Positions 31,395-42,500 of a stretch of DNA of 64,000 nt are shown here, piece after piece. The notes below the pieces were generated by a model that had not been told where the DNA came from, ran no database searches, and was given only the letters and a program-made list of their open reading frames with translations. Source of the DNA: Gautieria morchelliformis (Eukaryota; Basidiomycota; Agaricomycetes; Gomphales; Gomphaceae); NCBI GenBank assembly GCA_015179125.1, contig WHVA01000123.1, positions 124,001 to 188,000 on the forward strand, in the 5' to 3' direction. A program made the translations under genes and the position numbers. Each line of letters opens with the position of its first letter. Position 1 is the first letter of the stretch.

Positions 31395-33900
31395 TTCGCA
31401 GCCCCCATCGCATCCTGAGGGGGTTTAAAAGGTCGAATGCACAGGTGGGGGTGAATGGATGATCCAACGTGGAAGAGCCCGCGTGAGAGGGCGTCGGCGA
31501 CAGTGTTGTCCTCGCTCGGGATGTGAAAGACTCTGAGCGAGGTCGTTTGCGGGAGGAGAAGGTGCATGGCGAATATTAGGAGGTGGTTGTATTTGTCGTG
31601 TGCTTTTAGTGAATGAAAAATATCAACGGTGTTCATGGAGTCGGTGAATATGAGGAGTTTGCGAGGAGGAGATTGCAAGGAAGTAGCGAAAGCGAGGGCT
31701 GAAACGACGCAGAGTTCTTCATAGAAAAATATATGGAAAGATGGCAGTGGTTCAGGAATGGGGGAAAAGAAGGCTAAGCTGAGCTGAGGAATATAAAAAC
31801 CTATGGAGTTGAGGGATGCGTCACAGAAAATGGTCAAGTCGGCATCAGATGCTCACCAGACCACAGAGTCAAGCAAGCAGAGGCCGCTGGAGGCGTCGAT
31901 GGTGTCGGCGAGCCAGTTTAAATCGTGGATGACAGTGTCAGGGGACACCCTGTTTTCCATTTCCAGTTCCGACACCACACCCAGTTCCGACTCCATTTCC
32001 GACTCCGCTTCCAGTTCCTATTCCATCTCCACCTCCGCTTTCGGAAATGATTCCGCTTCTGGGAGAACTTCCACCAGTTCTGTTCGCCTTGCCAGTTCCA
32101 CTCCAATTTCCAACTTCCACTCTCGGAACAGTGTCGGAAATCAAGCGACTCGCGTAATAGGTGGCATCAAGGGTCGATCAAGGGTCAGGGAGGTCAGGAG
32201 GATGCAGGGTTGATGGTGGGTGCCAAGTGTTGTCCCTGGCTGCGCAGCATAGTATAATACGGGCTCGCTGACATTGGGGGTCCTTAGACTTTTCTCTTTG
32301 GATTTCCCCTTGTCAGGTGAGAATCCCCTCTCTTGTATACTCTGTTCATTTATACATACTTTGGATTTCCCCTTGTCAGTTGTGTGGTAGTGTGATCTCC
32401 ACAACCAGCCAGGGTTGCCCTTACAGACAGCGCGGTTGAGATGGAGTGTGGCTTTGGGAGTGTGGCTTTGGGAATGGACTTGCCAGCGATCTTTGCGTAA
32501 GAGGATTGTAAGGCAGGTCTAAGCCATGGGAAGACATTGAGCGACCAGTTGATCCATCGTAAGAGGCGTCGCCAGTGGACGAGCGGATGGCAGTGTGAAA
32601 TTGACGCATCGGTGAAAGAGCGAATGGCGGCTACTAAGGCGGCTTTGCTCTCAGCAGGGAAGGATATTGACATGTCGTGCGGGTCGACGTCGAAGCCGAT
32701 GATACGCAGAAACATGCCAAAGGCTTGTTTGGATTGTTCATGCGGCAGACCTATTTCATCCCATAACAGTAGCAGAGCGACTTGCTTGAACGGGAAACGT
32801 TCACCATATGGTTCGTATAGGTACAGAGCCGGGTCCGGGTCATGGGACCAGGCGTCATCCATGTAGTGCAGCAGGTCCTTGATATTCTTTACATTAATTG
32901 CGATCCAAATAACAAGTCCCATGAAAAGACACCACACACGTGCGGCACTGTGGGTGCCAAATTCCATGCAACGGTCTACATGGCGTTGTCCATCTATGGT
33001 GACGACTTGTTTGATTTGCCAAAGAGGATGCACAGGCCAGCAGCGATAGGCGCCTGAGACATCGTCTTTGAAAAGCTAAGCAGGCGGTCTGTTGAATTGG
33101 TGGCAGAAATGGCGCAGGATTGCACCAAAATCCTGGAGATTGTCAAAACGTACTGAAGCGTCGTCTTGGGTGATCCAGGAGTTGGGAGCGTGCGGACCTG
33201 TGCTCAAGTCGTTGAAGAGTCAGAATTTGTCGGAATGAGGCTTTGGGACCACTCCAAGCGGGGTGCTGTACATGCCTGGTAAGAGGTCTGGGCCAAAGGA
33301 AGGCGAGTAGCGGTCAGCGAGTATCTCGATGTCCCGCTGCTGCCGCAGCAAGTTGAGTCTGGCGTCGCCAATATCTCTGTGAGAGAAATCAAAGGTGACG
33401 GGCGCTGACTCATCGGGAAAAGCAAAAGGCCAGACTCCTTCCCTCAAGCTGCAACAAACAGAATCAACTAGTGGTCGATTGGGATGCGAACTAAGAAGGG
33501 ATTCAAACCAATCAACTTTGATAGGTGTGACGATTCGGAAGAGGTTAGGGTTTTCGGCAATGGTTCGCTGCGAAGCGGCATCGTTCAAGACAGAGGAGGG
33601 AACAGAAGGCAATGGGTCTGCTACTTCGGTGGAAGTGGCAGACGGGGTAGCAGCTATGTCGTGTTGAGACCAGAGAAAACCGCGTGCCCATTTGGGTCGC
33701 TCTCCGCGTCGGTTCACAGCCTCACTTCGAGGGGTCTGCTTTTTTGTTCCCACTGCAGTCTTTGGAGGCATGCTTTCCCGAGCAAGAGGAGCAAACGTGT
33801 CAATACTTGCATGAGAGGCTGGTGCAACGTCCACCGTTGAATTGACGGCAGATAGGTTGAAGTCCTCCGAAGGGGGGACGGAATTGCCTACTTTCTTGTA
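31391..33900 (-). pseudogene. Reverse transcriptase-RNase H of the Ngaro-like element (disrupted)
   Basis: Broken minus-strand frame. Upstream part: FRIVTPIKVDWFESLLSSHP, YSTPLGVVPKPHSDKF; RT palm with the YMDD box in IKDLLHYMDDAWSHD; GKSIPKATLPKPH just before the solo LTR insertion. After the LTR: NWLADTIDASSGLCLLDSVV, then RNase H with TIFCDAS (first Asp), YEELCVVSALAFA (Glu), IFTDSMNTVDIF (second Asp) and HIPSEDNTVADALSRG. Stops occur after HSDKF, before FKDD and before ASDADLT. A 14-bp tandem duplication at 32444-32471 shifts the frame just upstream of the LTR. Confidence 0.85.
31936..32425 (+). mobile_element. Solo gypsy LTR, 490 bp, with 5-bp target duplication
   Basis: Ends TGTCAGGGGACACCCTG and GGTTGCCCTTACA; flanks carry the perfect duplication GACAG (31931-31935 and 32426-32430). 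It matches the LTR at 12419-12908 over its full length in opposite orientation. No internal gypsy DNA is present, so it formed by LTR-LTR recombination after insertion into the Ngaro-like RT-RNase H frame. The intact duplication makes this the clearest definition of the LTR ends in the window. Confidence 0.93.
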
Positions 33901-34669
33901 GCATCGACCCCTGCTGGGAGACGAAGTGTCGTGTGGTAAGGTCGGTGAATTTGTCGAACGAAGTGAGAGAGTGTTGATTGTTTCGGGAGACTCGGATTCG
34001 AATGGCTTTGTCCAAATCGAGGACCTTGTCCTGCTCGCCGGGATATCGCATGGCGGCGAATTGTCCGAGGATATACTCTTCGTAAAGAGCAAATTCATTG
34101 GCCCGATGAGGGTAGACATAGAGGATGGCTCTCTTGGCAACTGAGAAGGCGATAGACCACTCTCCGTGAGATTCAATTCTCTTGGCCGGTTTGCTAGAGC
34201 CGCTTCTTGAGCACAGCGTGATGTCAACATTTCCAATGGACTCGGTGAATTGATGATCGGCTTCGAGTGAGTAATAGCCAGAGTAGATTTTGTCGAGGTC
34301 GATGAACCTGTCGGCAAGGATGTCAAACCACAATGACTCTGGGAGATTCGGGCAGTCGAATCGCGAGAGTAGATTGCTCTTCACGGCTTTGAGGTCGACA
34401 AGGTGAATGGCTTTGAGTGCCAGGGTTTTTGCCATGAGAGGGTCAACAAGTTCCAATGACGGCGGTTGGCGGTTCCAGGCGAATTCTAATACGTCAGACT
34501 TTTTGTGTTCTTTCGCTGGCGGATCTCCTCTTTCAGGTTCCGTATGTCGATGCTTAGCTCTTTTAGGTGAGAGTGTATGGACAGATTCAGTTTCTGAAGG
34601 CGATTCGTCGGACATGACATTGGTTGCTCGTTTTCGCCGCGGATGTTGCTTGTGAGCATTGTGGGGCAA
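33800..34669 (-). pseudogene. ORF1 (Gag-like) of the Ngaro-like element
   Basis: Frame of 289 codons beginning MPHNAHKQHPRRKRATNVMS. The N-terminal third is basic and Ser/Glu-rich; the middle is a folded helical region (LWFDILADRFIDLDKIYSGY, RAILYVYPHRANEFALYEEY); the end has a Cys motif, ICRQFNGGRCTSLSCKY, after which a stop cuts the expected zinc motif short. Position and layout match the Gag-like ORF1 of Ngaro elements in mushroom genomes. The RT frame overlaps its 3' end. Confidence 0.75.
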
Positions 34670-34960
34670 GGACTCTTCGCCGCGCGTGGCGGCAATGGCA
34701 TGCTCCCTATCAATTTCAGCGCAGAGGTCGAGATATCATTTATAAGCAGCTTCTCCAGCTTCTCCGTGGGGGAGCAACTTGAAGATGAATAAGGAAGCTT
34801 CGGCCGTTGATATCTCTCCTGATCGTCTGCATTCAATGATCTGGAGACATTCTGAGGCGATTCTGGTTGCGCTGGACGCGGAGGAAGAGGATGATGAACT
34901 TGGTAGAGTGGATTGTCCATTGTTAGTCATGAAAAGCAAGATGTTCAGAATAGGAGAAAT

Positions 34961-35359
34961 GCGGCGATCGCTATGAGCTGTGCAAGTGTTAGCGTGAGCG
35001 CGGCTGGCAAGCTAAGCATATAGTACCTGTGCTATGTGGGGTGTCGCGGGCGAGCGAAGCACAGGGAGAACGTGTGGATAAAGTTAAGTAGGCCAGAGTG
35101 AGTCACCCACTGAGACACATATGCTGGTCCATGACGTGGACGCTGACGCGTCTTGTGGGACTTGAGCCTACGCGTGCAATGAAGTTCAGCGGAACTCCTG
35201 AGATAGCGAGGAATGTGAGAAATCAACTTACCTTGGGTTAACTAGGAATGAGAGAAGGAGAGAGGAAACAGCATTACAACTTGGCGCAGCCTTGCGGACA
35301 AGCCGCAGGCAGGCACGGAATTCGCCGTGTGTAAGCACACTGCGCTACTTAAACTCTGA
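34961..35359 (-). repeat. A1 repeat, 5' end of the Ngaro-like element
   Basis: 399 bp matching A2 at 29974-30373 with a few substitutions (for example GGCAAGC for GGCGAGC). Confidence 0.88.
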
Positions 35360-35785
35360 ATTATAAGAGTATTAATAACAACATATATGAATATATAGTA
35401 GTATTTATAAGAAGAATAATAGATGTTATTAGAATATTCTGTATATGTTTAAACATCTCAGAGATATATATATACATATGAGAGAGTATCTGACTACAAG
35501 ATAGAATAACAGATACTTGGATAGATACTTCTAATAGATATGAGTAGGAGTATTAGTATGAATAGTTAAAAGTGGGTAGAAAAAATAAGAAGAGGCATAA
35601 AAATAAGAAGAGGTGTTCTTGTCGGCGGAGCCGCCGCTCGGGGAGGGACAAAAGAAAATTTATTTATATCCCAACAATAAGATTGCCATGTATTTTCACC
35701 CTCTTCTTTTCTATAATCTGAGCATAAAATAGGTGAATGTACATATAATAAAAAGTTGCGAGCACCCGCCTTAGTTGACATCTAT
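35360..35785. other. AT-rich patch resembling mitochondrial DNA (putative NUMT)
   Basis: About 425 bp, strongly AT-rich and rich in TATA/ATAA words, starting exactly at the outer end of the Ngaro-like A1 repeat. In its middle is an isolated GC cluster (GGCGGAGCCGCCGCTCGGGG), a feature typical of fungal mitochondrial genomes. A 71-codon minus-strand frame (35566-35781, with FLLYVHSPILCSDYRKEEGE) crosses it. No known mitochondrial gene was recognised, so the assignment rests on composition and the GC cluster. Confidence 0.45.
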
Positions 35786-35787
35786 TA

Positions 35788-36578
35788 TTCATGGTAGAGG
35801 CCATCTACGGTAGCAGTCCACTGAAGGTGACGCTCAAGGATATGTTTACGTGCAGGGCATTTGCGGTCAGTTGCTGAATGGGGGTGTCAGGGTTCACGTG
35901 TTTCCTTCCACAAGTTTCTATTTCCTTCCATGAGTTTCCGTCACCTTCCGTCACATGTCACTTTCCATCACATGTCACTTTCTGTCACTTTCCGTAACCT
36001 TCTACAAGTTTCCATCTCCCCTATTATGTAAGCCTTGCCAGCGCTATAAGACTGTAGCCCATGTGGTGGCGTTTCCTCAGCTTGATCTCTGAGGATACCC
36101 ACTACACAGGCAAGTCCCCATGTATCTATCGTTGGTAGAGTTATAAGCTGAGGATACCCACTACACAGTTGGTCATTGTCCTAGTATCGGCTCTTATCTC
36201 CTTGAGTATCTTTGGTTGTGGCTTCGTCATTAGTGTTGCCCTCACAGGGGGCCATCACAGAGGGAACATTTCCAGACAATGTGTTGGCATGTGACCACCT
36301 CACTGCAGTTGTTCACATTGGCACATTTGCAGTCGTGTGTGAGATGTGGTCCTGAGCATAGGCCACATTTTTGTCATGATTTGTTTATTCTACGAATCGG
36401 CCATCCATATTCAGTGAACAAACATCCCTGCTATGGGACCCTCAAACTCTTTGCCGAAGTATTCTTCGCAGAACCCCTTTCGCATTTGCTGATCCATCAT
36501 TCACCTCAGGACCCTGGCCCGTGGAGCCATTATCGATCACAGAACCCATCACCTGTGAAACTCCCACTCCATGAATGA
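35788..36578 (-). pseudogene. Zinc-knuckle ORF relic, split by a solo LTR
   Basis: Minus-strand codons read GLCSGPHLTHDCKCANVNNC, a second knuckle CSLCDGP, then after the LTR at 35885-36246 HSATDRKCPARKHILE. Joined across the insertion these give two C-x2-C-x4-H-x(4-5)-C knuckles, as in gag-like ORF1 proteins of fungal retrotransposons. Upstream pieces (GFCEEYFGKEFEGPIAGM) are interrupted by stops. The parent element could be a LINE or an LTR element; I cannot tell which. Confidence 0.55.
35885..36246. mobile_element. Solo LTR of a second family, 362 bp, with GGGGG target duplication
   Basis: Ends TGTCAGGGTTCACG and TGTTGCCCTCACA (TG...CA), flanked on both sides by GGGGG (35880-35884 and 36247-36251). 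Inside are short repeats of TTTCCGTCAC type and two copies of GAGGATACCCACTACACAG. It shows no likeness to the gypsy LTRs elsewhere in the window. Orientation is not clear. Confidence 0.8.
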
Positions 36579-39500
36579 CCCACATGCTCAGGACGCATTT
36601 GGGCAGTGTTGGTTGCAGCCTCCGTGCAGGTTAGCATCAATGGGCTTGAGACCACCACAGGACTAAGAGCTGCCAAGGTGGGGGCTCTCTATTAATCTTT
36701 CCAAAGCCCCTCTTTCTTGTTGGAATTAGCTTTGTTACAGGCTCCACTCTATATAGTATGTTTCCCCTTTGTTTGTAACGCGACTGTGCATCTCTTGTAA
36801 TACTCCGAACCACCCGGCTTCTTTCTCATTCGCCAGTGGCATACATCTATTCTCTATAAATCATTTGAGCGCATTGTTTATGGTATGAGAGGAAGGGGAT
36901 TCAGGAGGGTCGAAGTTCGTAGGTGGTGGTTGCAGAGTGAGAGCCCTCTTTTTCGATACGGTGCGGATACGGTACGGAGGCAGCCGTAAGTTGGCCGTAC
37001 GAGATACGGCCGTCGTTCGTGTACTACTACAACGGTCAGCGTAATATTGGACGGTCACCATTTTTCCCTTGTGCATTCGCGGATGTCGCACAGGACGGAC
37101 GCGTCATGCCTGTTGGTTGTTTTCGGCAGCCCAAGCCCAATCCGCGAGTGCTAATCTGGCAGAAATAACAAATGGGAGCGGCAGTGGGCATTCGTGTTCT
37201 TATGCTTCCATGTTACGGAACGAGTGACATGAAAAAAAAGATGCATACTTATGCGTCTTCTGGTCGTGCTCTGTTCGTAGTGTATATAATGCACGTCTGC
37301 CGTGGCTTCCGCTTCCACCGCATCACTGGCCACTGGGAGCTCGCCATGTCACGCAGGGCGACCGGCTTCAGTCTCTAGTCCTCGCTAGTCCTCGCTCAGC
37401 ACCATCCAAGCAAAGTTCGGATACGATATGAAATCACGTTCATTCCCCGCCTATCTGGAGAGACCTGCTGACCGCGAATAAGTATGACAGAGGAGATCTC
37501 CATTCGTATTAGCATGGCCGCCTGATCAGTTTTAGTACGATCATGTGTTGACATTAATGACTCTAGTCAAGCTGGCTCTCGCTACACCCCGCATCTAATG
37601 GATTCTGGCGTGCAAAATCAAATCACAATCACGGCGCGCGCTCCTTTAAGTGGCGGGTTGCTGTGCGTATGAAAGTGGAGCCAGACGCCGCGTGAGCAGC
37701 TGCACTGGGTATCGCTCGGGCCCCGAATGGCACGCGGTCTCCCACGGCGTCGACGGGCGGGTGCGAAATAACTGGTACGCGACGAGATATATCGCGAGGG
37801 TGTCTGTCGATCGGGGCATCCCGCACTAGCGTCGCACCGATGCGCACCGGAGTGCGCGCGCCGGGACGCGGGCGCTGATGTCGGGCGTGATGGTCTCCTG
37901 ATCCCCCCATATGCCCATTTCGGGCAGTAATTACTCAATGGATTGGAAAATGGATCGCACGCTGCCGTCAGGGGCGGGCTTACGCAAACGCGCTCACGTG
38001 TTTATCTCGAGTTTATCTAGAAAGGGGCATCAGGCCGCGGTCTAGCCCCGTCTGGGTCTGGACCGTGTATATGCAGCATAGGATGTGTGCTTGGCAGAAT
38101 GCTTCGGACGCGACATATTGCACGGACTGCGAAAATCGAAGCCGTGAGAGGACTTATGGCACTGCGACGGTGCTTGATTTGGGGGACAGATTGCGAATTG
38201 TGAATTGACAATGTGCGGCATGACATGCCTGGGTCCATTGGATATCGGATTGCATATAGCATCCATCAGGTGGCACATGTCAAAGTCAAAATGGGCCGAA
38301 GAGTGTCACTTGTCGCTAGCGGTCAGCGATCGCTGGGCCCTCGGCTGCAGAGCGCGCGCCCGCGCCCGGGGCCACCCCCGGCGGCATGCGCGGGCGGTGC
38401 CCCGGTGCGGCACAACCGGGGGATGATTCTCGGTGTTTAGGCGAGCAGGCAGAGTCGACTTCCGATGTTGCAGCGACACGTACTTGCGGATGTTTGGCTG
38501 TGTGGCCAATCATGGGCATGCACGCGTGCTGCGTGAGCTGTGGCTCCACAGCCTCGGAGCGAATAGGTGAAACGACGGATTCGCTCTGATCAGGGTTAGG
38601 CGAGGGTGGCAGTTAACAGGATAACCTCCTCGGTCACGGCGTCACACCCGTGGCAGGCTGGCTGGCCCAGGCCATGTCGCGTGTGCGTGGGCCGTCTACC
38701 GTGGGCACAGCACACGCCAGTCAGAAGGCGATGGCGGATCTGATGTGCAGGATGGCGCGGACGTCGCTGTCTTGCCAGCCTGCCATGGGTCTGTCGCCTG
38801 GGACAAAGGCAAGGACTAGGGCCGGAGCCTGGACCGTCACACAGGTCTCCCACCCCTCCCTGCGTCATCCAGTGGTCTACGCGCTCTGCGTGCGCACCTC
38901 GATCGCGGAAGATGCAGATGCGCGAGTGATCACGGGATGCACCCGCCCAATATGGCAGGACCACTTATCGTTGGCGTGCGCGTCTCACAGTGCCGCATGT
39001 CCGTATATGGTGCGGGATCTGTCCGGGACGTCCGTCTCGCTTAGATAGCCGGTGATGGACACGTCGCGGGATTCAAGAAGGACTGCGCCTGCGCGACGAC
39101 ACCCACAGAAGATATGCAGATATAGGAGTATCGCACAGTGCGAAGAACGCAAGAAGCGCGAACGAAAAGGTAGAATGCACCGATGCACTTTCACGCTCGA
39201 ACACCGGCTCCCCACCCCCCGGTCCATCACATGCCATGCGCACATTAACACCCTCCATCCCCCCATCCATACCTAACCCCCGCACGCCGATACCCTCCGG
39301 CCGCGTTCTCCAGCATACATACCCAATATATGGCGACATCGCGCCCGAGCTAGAGTTATGCGTCGACGCCTTCGCTCGAAGAGGAAATGAATCAGCCGGC
39401 GGATGCCGTGCCGCCCAGCCCCGGGTCAGAAAAAGAATTTGGCGACGCGACCGCTTTGTAATTTTTTTATATGCGATGCGTTACGTGCGGGTATATATCC

Positions 39501-42500
39501 CGAGATGCTATTCCGAGCGACACGCGACGGCGGGGCGGGGCGGGTGCCCGCCGCGTGCGTGGTTAGCGACCGCATGCGTTGCCATAACGCACTGACACGC
39601 GCGCGTCGTCATTCGCCTGCGATAGCGACGCGCCGCCGAACCACTTAGGGGCATATGCTATAGCCTACTCGCATAACATAAATAATATACTGATAGGGAA
39701 AGGAAGGCTACCATGGTGCACTACATACCATTTTCACAGCACCGTGCCACGCCTGGCTATAGCTATAGCTATAGCTATAGCTATAGCTATAGTAACGTTG
39801 CGTGCCATGGCGTCTGCGCTCCGACTCCGAGTCGACCGGGCGCGGACCGATATCGATATTACAGCGTGCGACCGTGACGTTCGCCATCATATCGATATCG
39901 AATATGTGTCAGTCCCAAGTACTAAGTACTTATACCAAGTAGTGGAGCCGCAATCGAGATGCTAGATGCGAAGCGATCCGCACGGAAACGGATGCAGAGC
40001 GGCCTATGGGGCGTGCGTGGAGCTTGCACCTTGAAGCTTCAAGTTGGAGCGTGGAGCTTGAGCTTGGCTTGGAGCTTGGAGCTTGGACGAGCTTGGTTCG
40101 GCTGGCTCGGAGCGACCCTGGGCAGTATGAAAGAAATATGAATCATAAGCAAAACAAGCGTCGATCACAGGACATGCTCGAGCTCGTGACCGCGACCGCG
40201 ACCGGCATTACAAAATATATGTATCAGCATTATTCTGAATCTCGAATCTACCCCGGAATTGAATAGCACCCGTACGTGCCGCGGCCGGATCCCAGATGCG
40301 CACTGATAATATATCATCGTGATCTCATCTCGAAAGCTTACTTATCTGCAAGGTTTACTTAATTAAGCTCGATACGACACGTACTGCACTACATAAGTAC
40401 GCCGCACTAGCTCGCTTTGCGTGAAATCTTCAAACATTTCCACCGGCGATGACAATATACGGTATACATTATACATTATACATACCGCGGCCGGATCCCA
40501 GCTGAGACACGCTCATGCGATGCGGTGCTCGCAGGTTATGAAGGTGACACTAGCTCACTTGGTGTGCAATCTCATATATTCCACCCGCTATCACAGTATA
40601 TATTTTATATATTACCGCACTTACAAAACCCCCGACCCTCCCCCCCCCTCCGAGTCCGGCCCGCCCCCGCGCGCAATTAATCTCCCTACTCGTACTTATC
40701 CCTCGCTCATCTGCGCGCATGCACTTGTGACGTAACGCCTCATATACGCCCATATACTTATGTTGGCTGGGTATTAACTGGTAATACCGTGCATACCACG
40801 GTCCACAAGCTTAAGGTGTCCAGTGTCCCGACGTCACGCAGCCGCTGCCGGTGGAGTGGCCCGGTACCCCCTTGGTACCACCTACATAACCAACTGCTAC
40901 ATCGTACAAGAAAGCAGCGAACATGGAACGTGGCGTAAGTATCAGTATCAGTACGGTATCCAACATTCATATTTCACAGACCAAAGACCAAATTTGGGAA
41001 CTTAGAAAGAAAGAAAGGAAAACAGGAGAAAAAGAAAAAGAAAAAGAAAAAGAAACATCACGCTAAACACTACACACACAGACGAAAAATCACACACACC
41101 ACCCAGACCCAGCCATCCCATCCAGTATGCACAAATCCAAATCACCATGCCCAAATCCCAATCCCAATTCTGAACGAGATCGCGATCGTATGCATCGCAT
41201 CGCAAACCCCCGTACATACAGATATCGATGTTATCTCACGGCTCACGGGCCACAAGTGCTTTTACGTGCACTCACTCACTCTGATCAGTGGCGTGATATC
41301 GCCACTGGCATGCACCAGCGCTCGCCACTCACTGTCAGTATGGATTCGGACGTGGATCTGCGAATGTGCGCGATTGATTTTCCTCTGAAATTTGGGATGC
41401 ACACGCAGGGAGAGAGGGGGGCCGGGGGGGGGGGGTTTAACTTAAACTAGAGGCGACTGCCAGTGCCAGTGGGGAGTCGGGATAGGAAGCGCACTCAGGC
41501 TCAGGCTGAGGGACCGGCGTTGATTGGGTTAATATTTTATTATTTCTATTTACATGCCGAGTGTACAACGCGACGCGCGAAACGGCAGACAGCCTAGTTG
41601 GGCTCCGAGCCCGAGTCGGAACGCGCCCCCCCCCACCCCTCCCTCAAAAAAAAAAAAAGGCTGAAGATGGCACGGATGAGAAAGATGGAAGGACGCGCAG
41701 GGCGGCGCCGGCGCCGAGCCGAGTCGGAGCCACTGCCCCATGCCATACATGGCCAGCGCCGTAGCAGCCAACGCCGGAGCCAGAGCCAGCGCCGGAGCCA
41801 GAGCCGGAGCCGGAGCCTGGCAGACGCAGGCGGTCGGCGCCAGATGCGATCGGCGCCATCCCGTCGCCGTGTCCCTGCGTGCCTGTGCCAGTGTCGGTGT
41901 CAGTGCCTTTGCCCGTGCCTTTGCCAGTGCCAGCGCCAGCCAGCCAGGGTCAGCGCCCCGGCCCTGCGCCGGGACGCCACCGTCGCCACTGTGCGCTGTG
42001 CGCTGTACACTGTATGACGCAGCGCAGCGCTGTGGTCCGGACCACACCCCACACCCCCGCCCCCCATGCACAACACCACGGAAGAAAAGAAAAAAATAGG
42101 CAAAACAAAAAAAAAACACAGGAAAGAAAAGGAAAGAGAAGGGAATGCGCGGCGCGGATGCGGACACCCCGTATACCAACCCAATACCCGCCACCCGCGG
42201 TGCCGCAGGCCTCATGCCAGCCCCCCACGCCACGCCACGTCGGACGCGAGGGGTGGGGTGGCGGTAGCGTGAAGCGCTGGTTAAAGGTGGGGTGGGGTGG
42301 GCGGATCGGGAGGCAGCGCTGGTTAGGGCGACGACGGGGTGACTGGGTCCGGGTCCGGGACCAGAGCGAAAAGGAAGACGAAAGAAGTTTTTTGTTTTTG
42401 TTTTTTTTTTTTTTTTTTTTTTGTGAGAAAAAAAGGACTACCTGCTTTCTGTATGATATATAGGAGAGTCGAACACCCGCTGCCACGCCACCAACAGCAG

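Larger units (their letters stand above)
29724..35359 (-). mobile_element. Ngaro-like tyrosine-recombinase retrotransposon with split direct repeats, 5.6 kb
   Basis: In element direction (minus strand) the order is A1 (35359-34961), ORF1, RT-RNase H, tyrosine recombinase, B1 (30457-30375), A2 (30373-29974), about 166 bp, B2 (29806-29724). A1/A2 and B1/B2 are near-identical direct repeats, and B1 and A2 abut. This is the A1-ORFs-B1-A2-B2 arrangement known for Ngaro elements, where a B-A junction is the recombination site of a circular intermediate. All expected domains are present, but stops, a 14-bp duplication and a nested solo LTR (31936-32425) have killed it. Relatives are known from mushroom genomes. 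Confidence 0.88.

Noticed and set aside
33220..34326. 368-codon frame as a single Ngaro-like protein
   Set aside because: Its N-terminal part lies in the shadow of ORF1 in another frame; only the part from about 33900 down carries RT-related sequence.
39757..39792. Regular short repeats that could suggest a CRISPR array
   Set aside because: The units are contiguous 6-mers without spacers; it is a microsatellite in a eukaryotic genome.
41550..42233. 227-codon minus-strand frame upstream of the zinc-finger gene
   Set aside because: Made of Ala/Pro and Phe runs from GCC arrays and T runs; no domain, and overlapping frames on the other strand are equally long.
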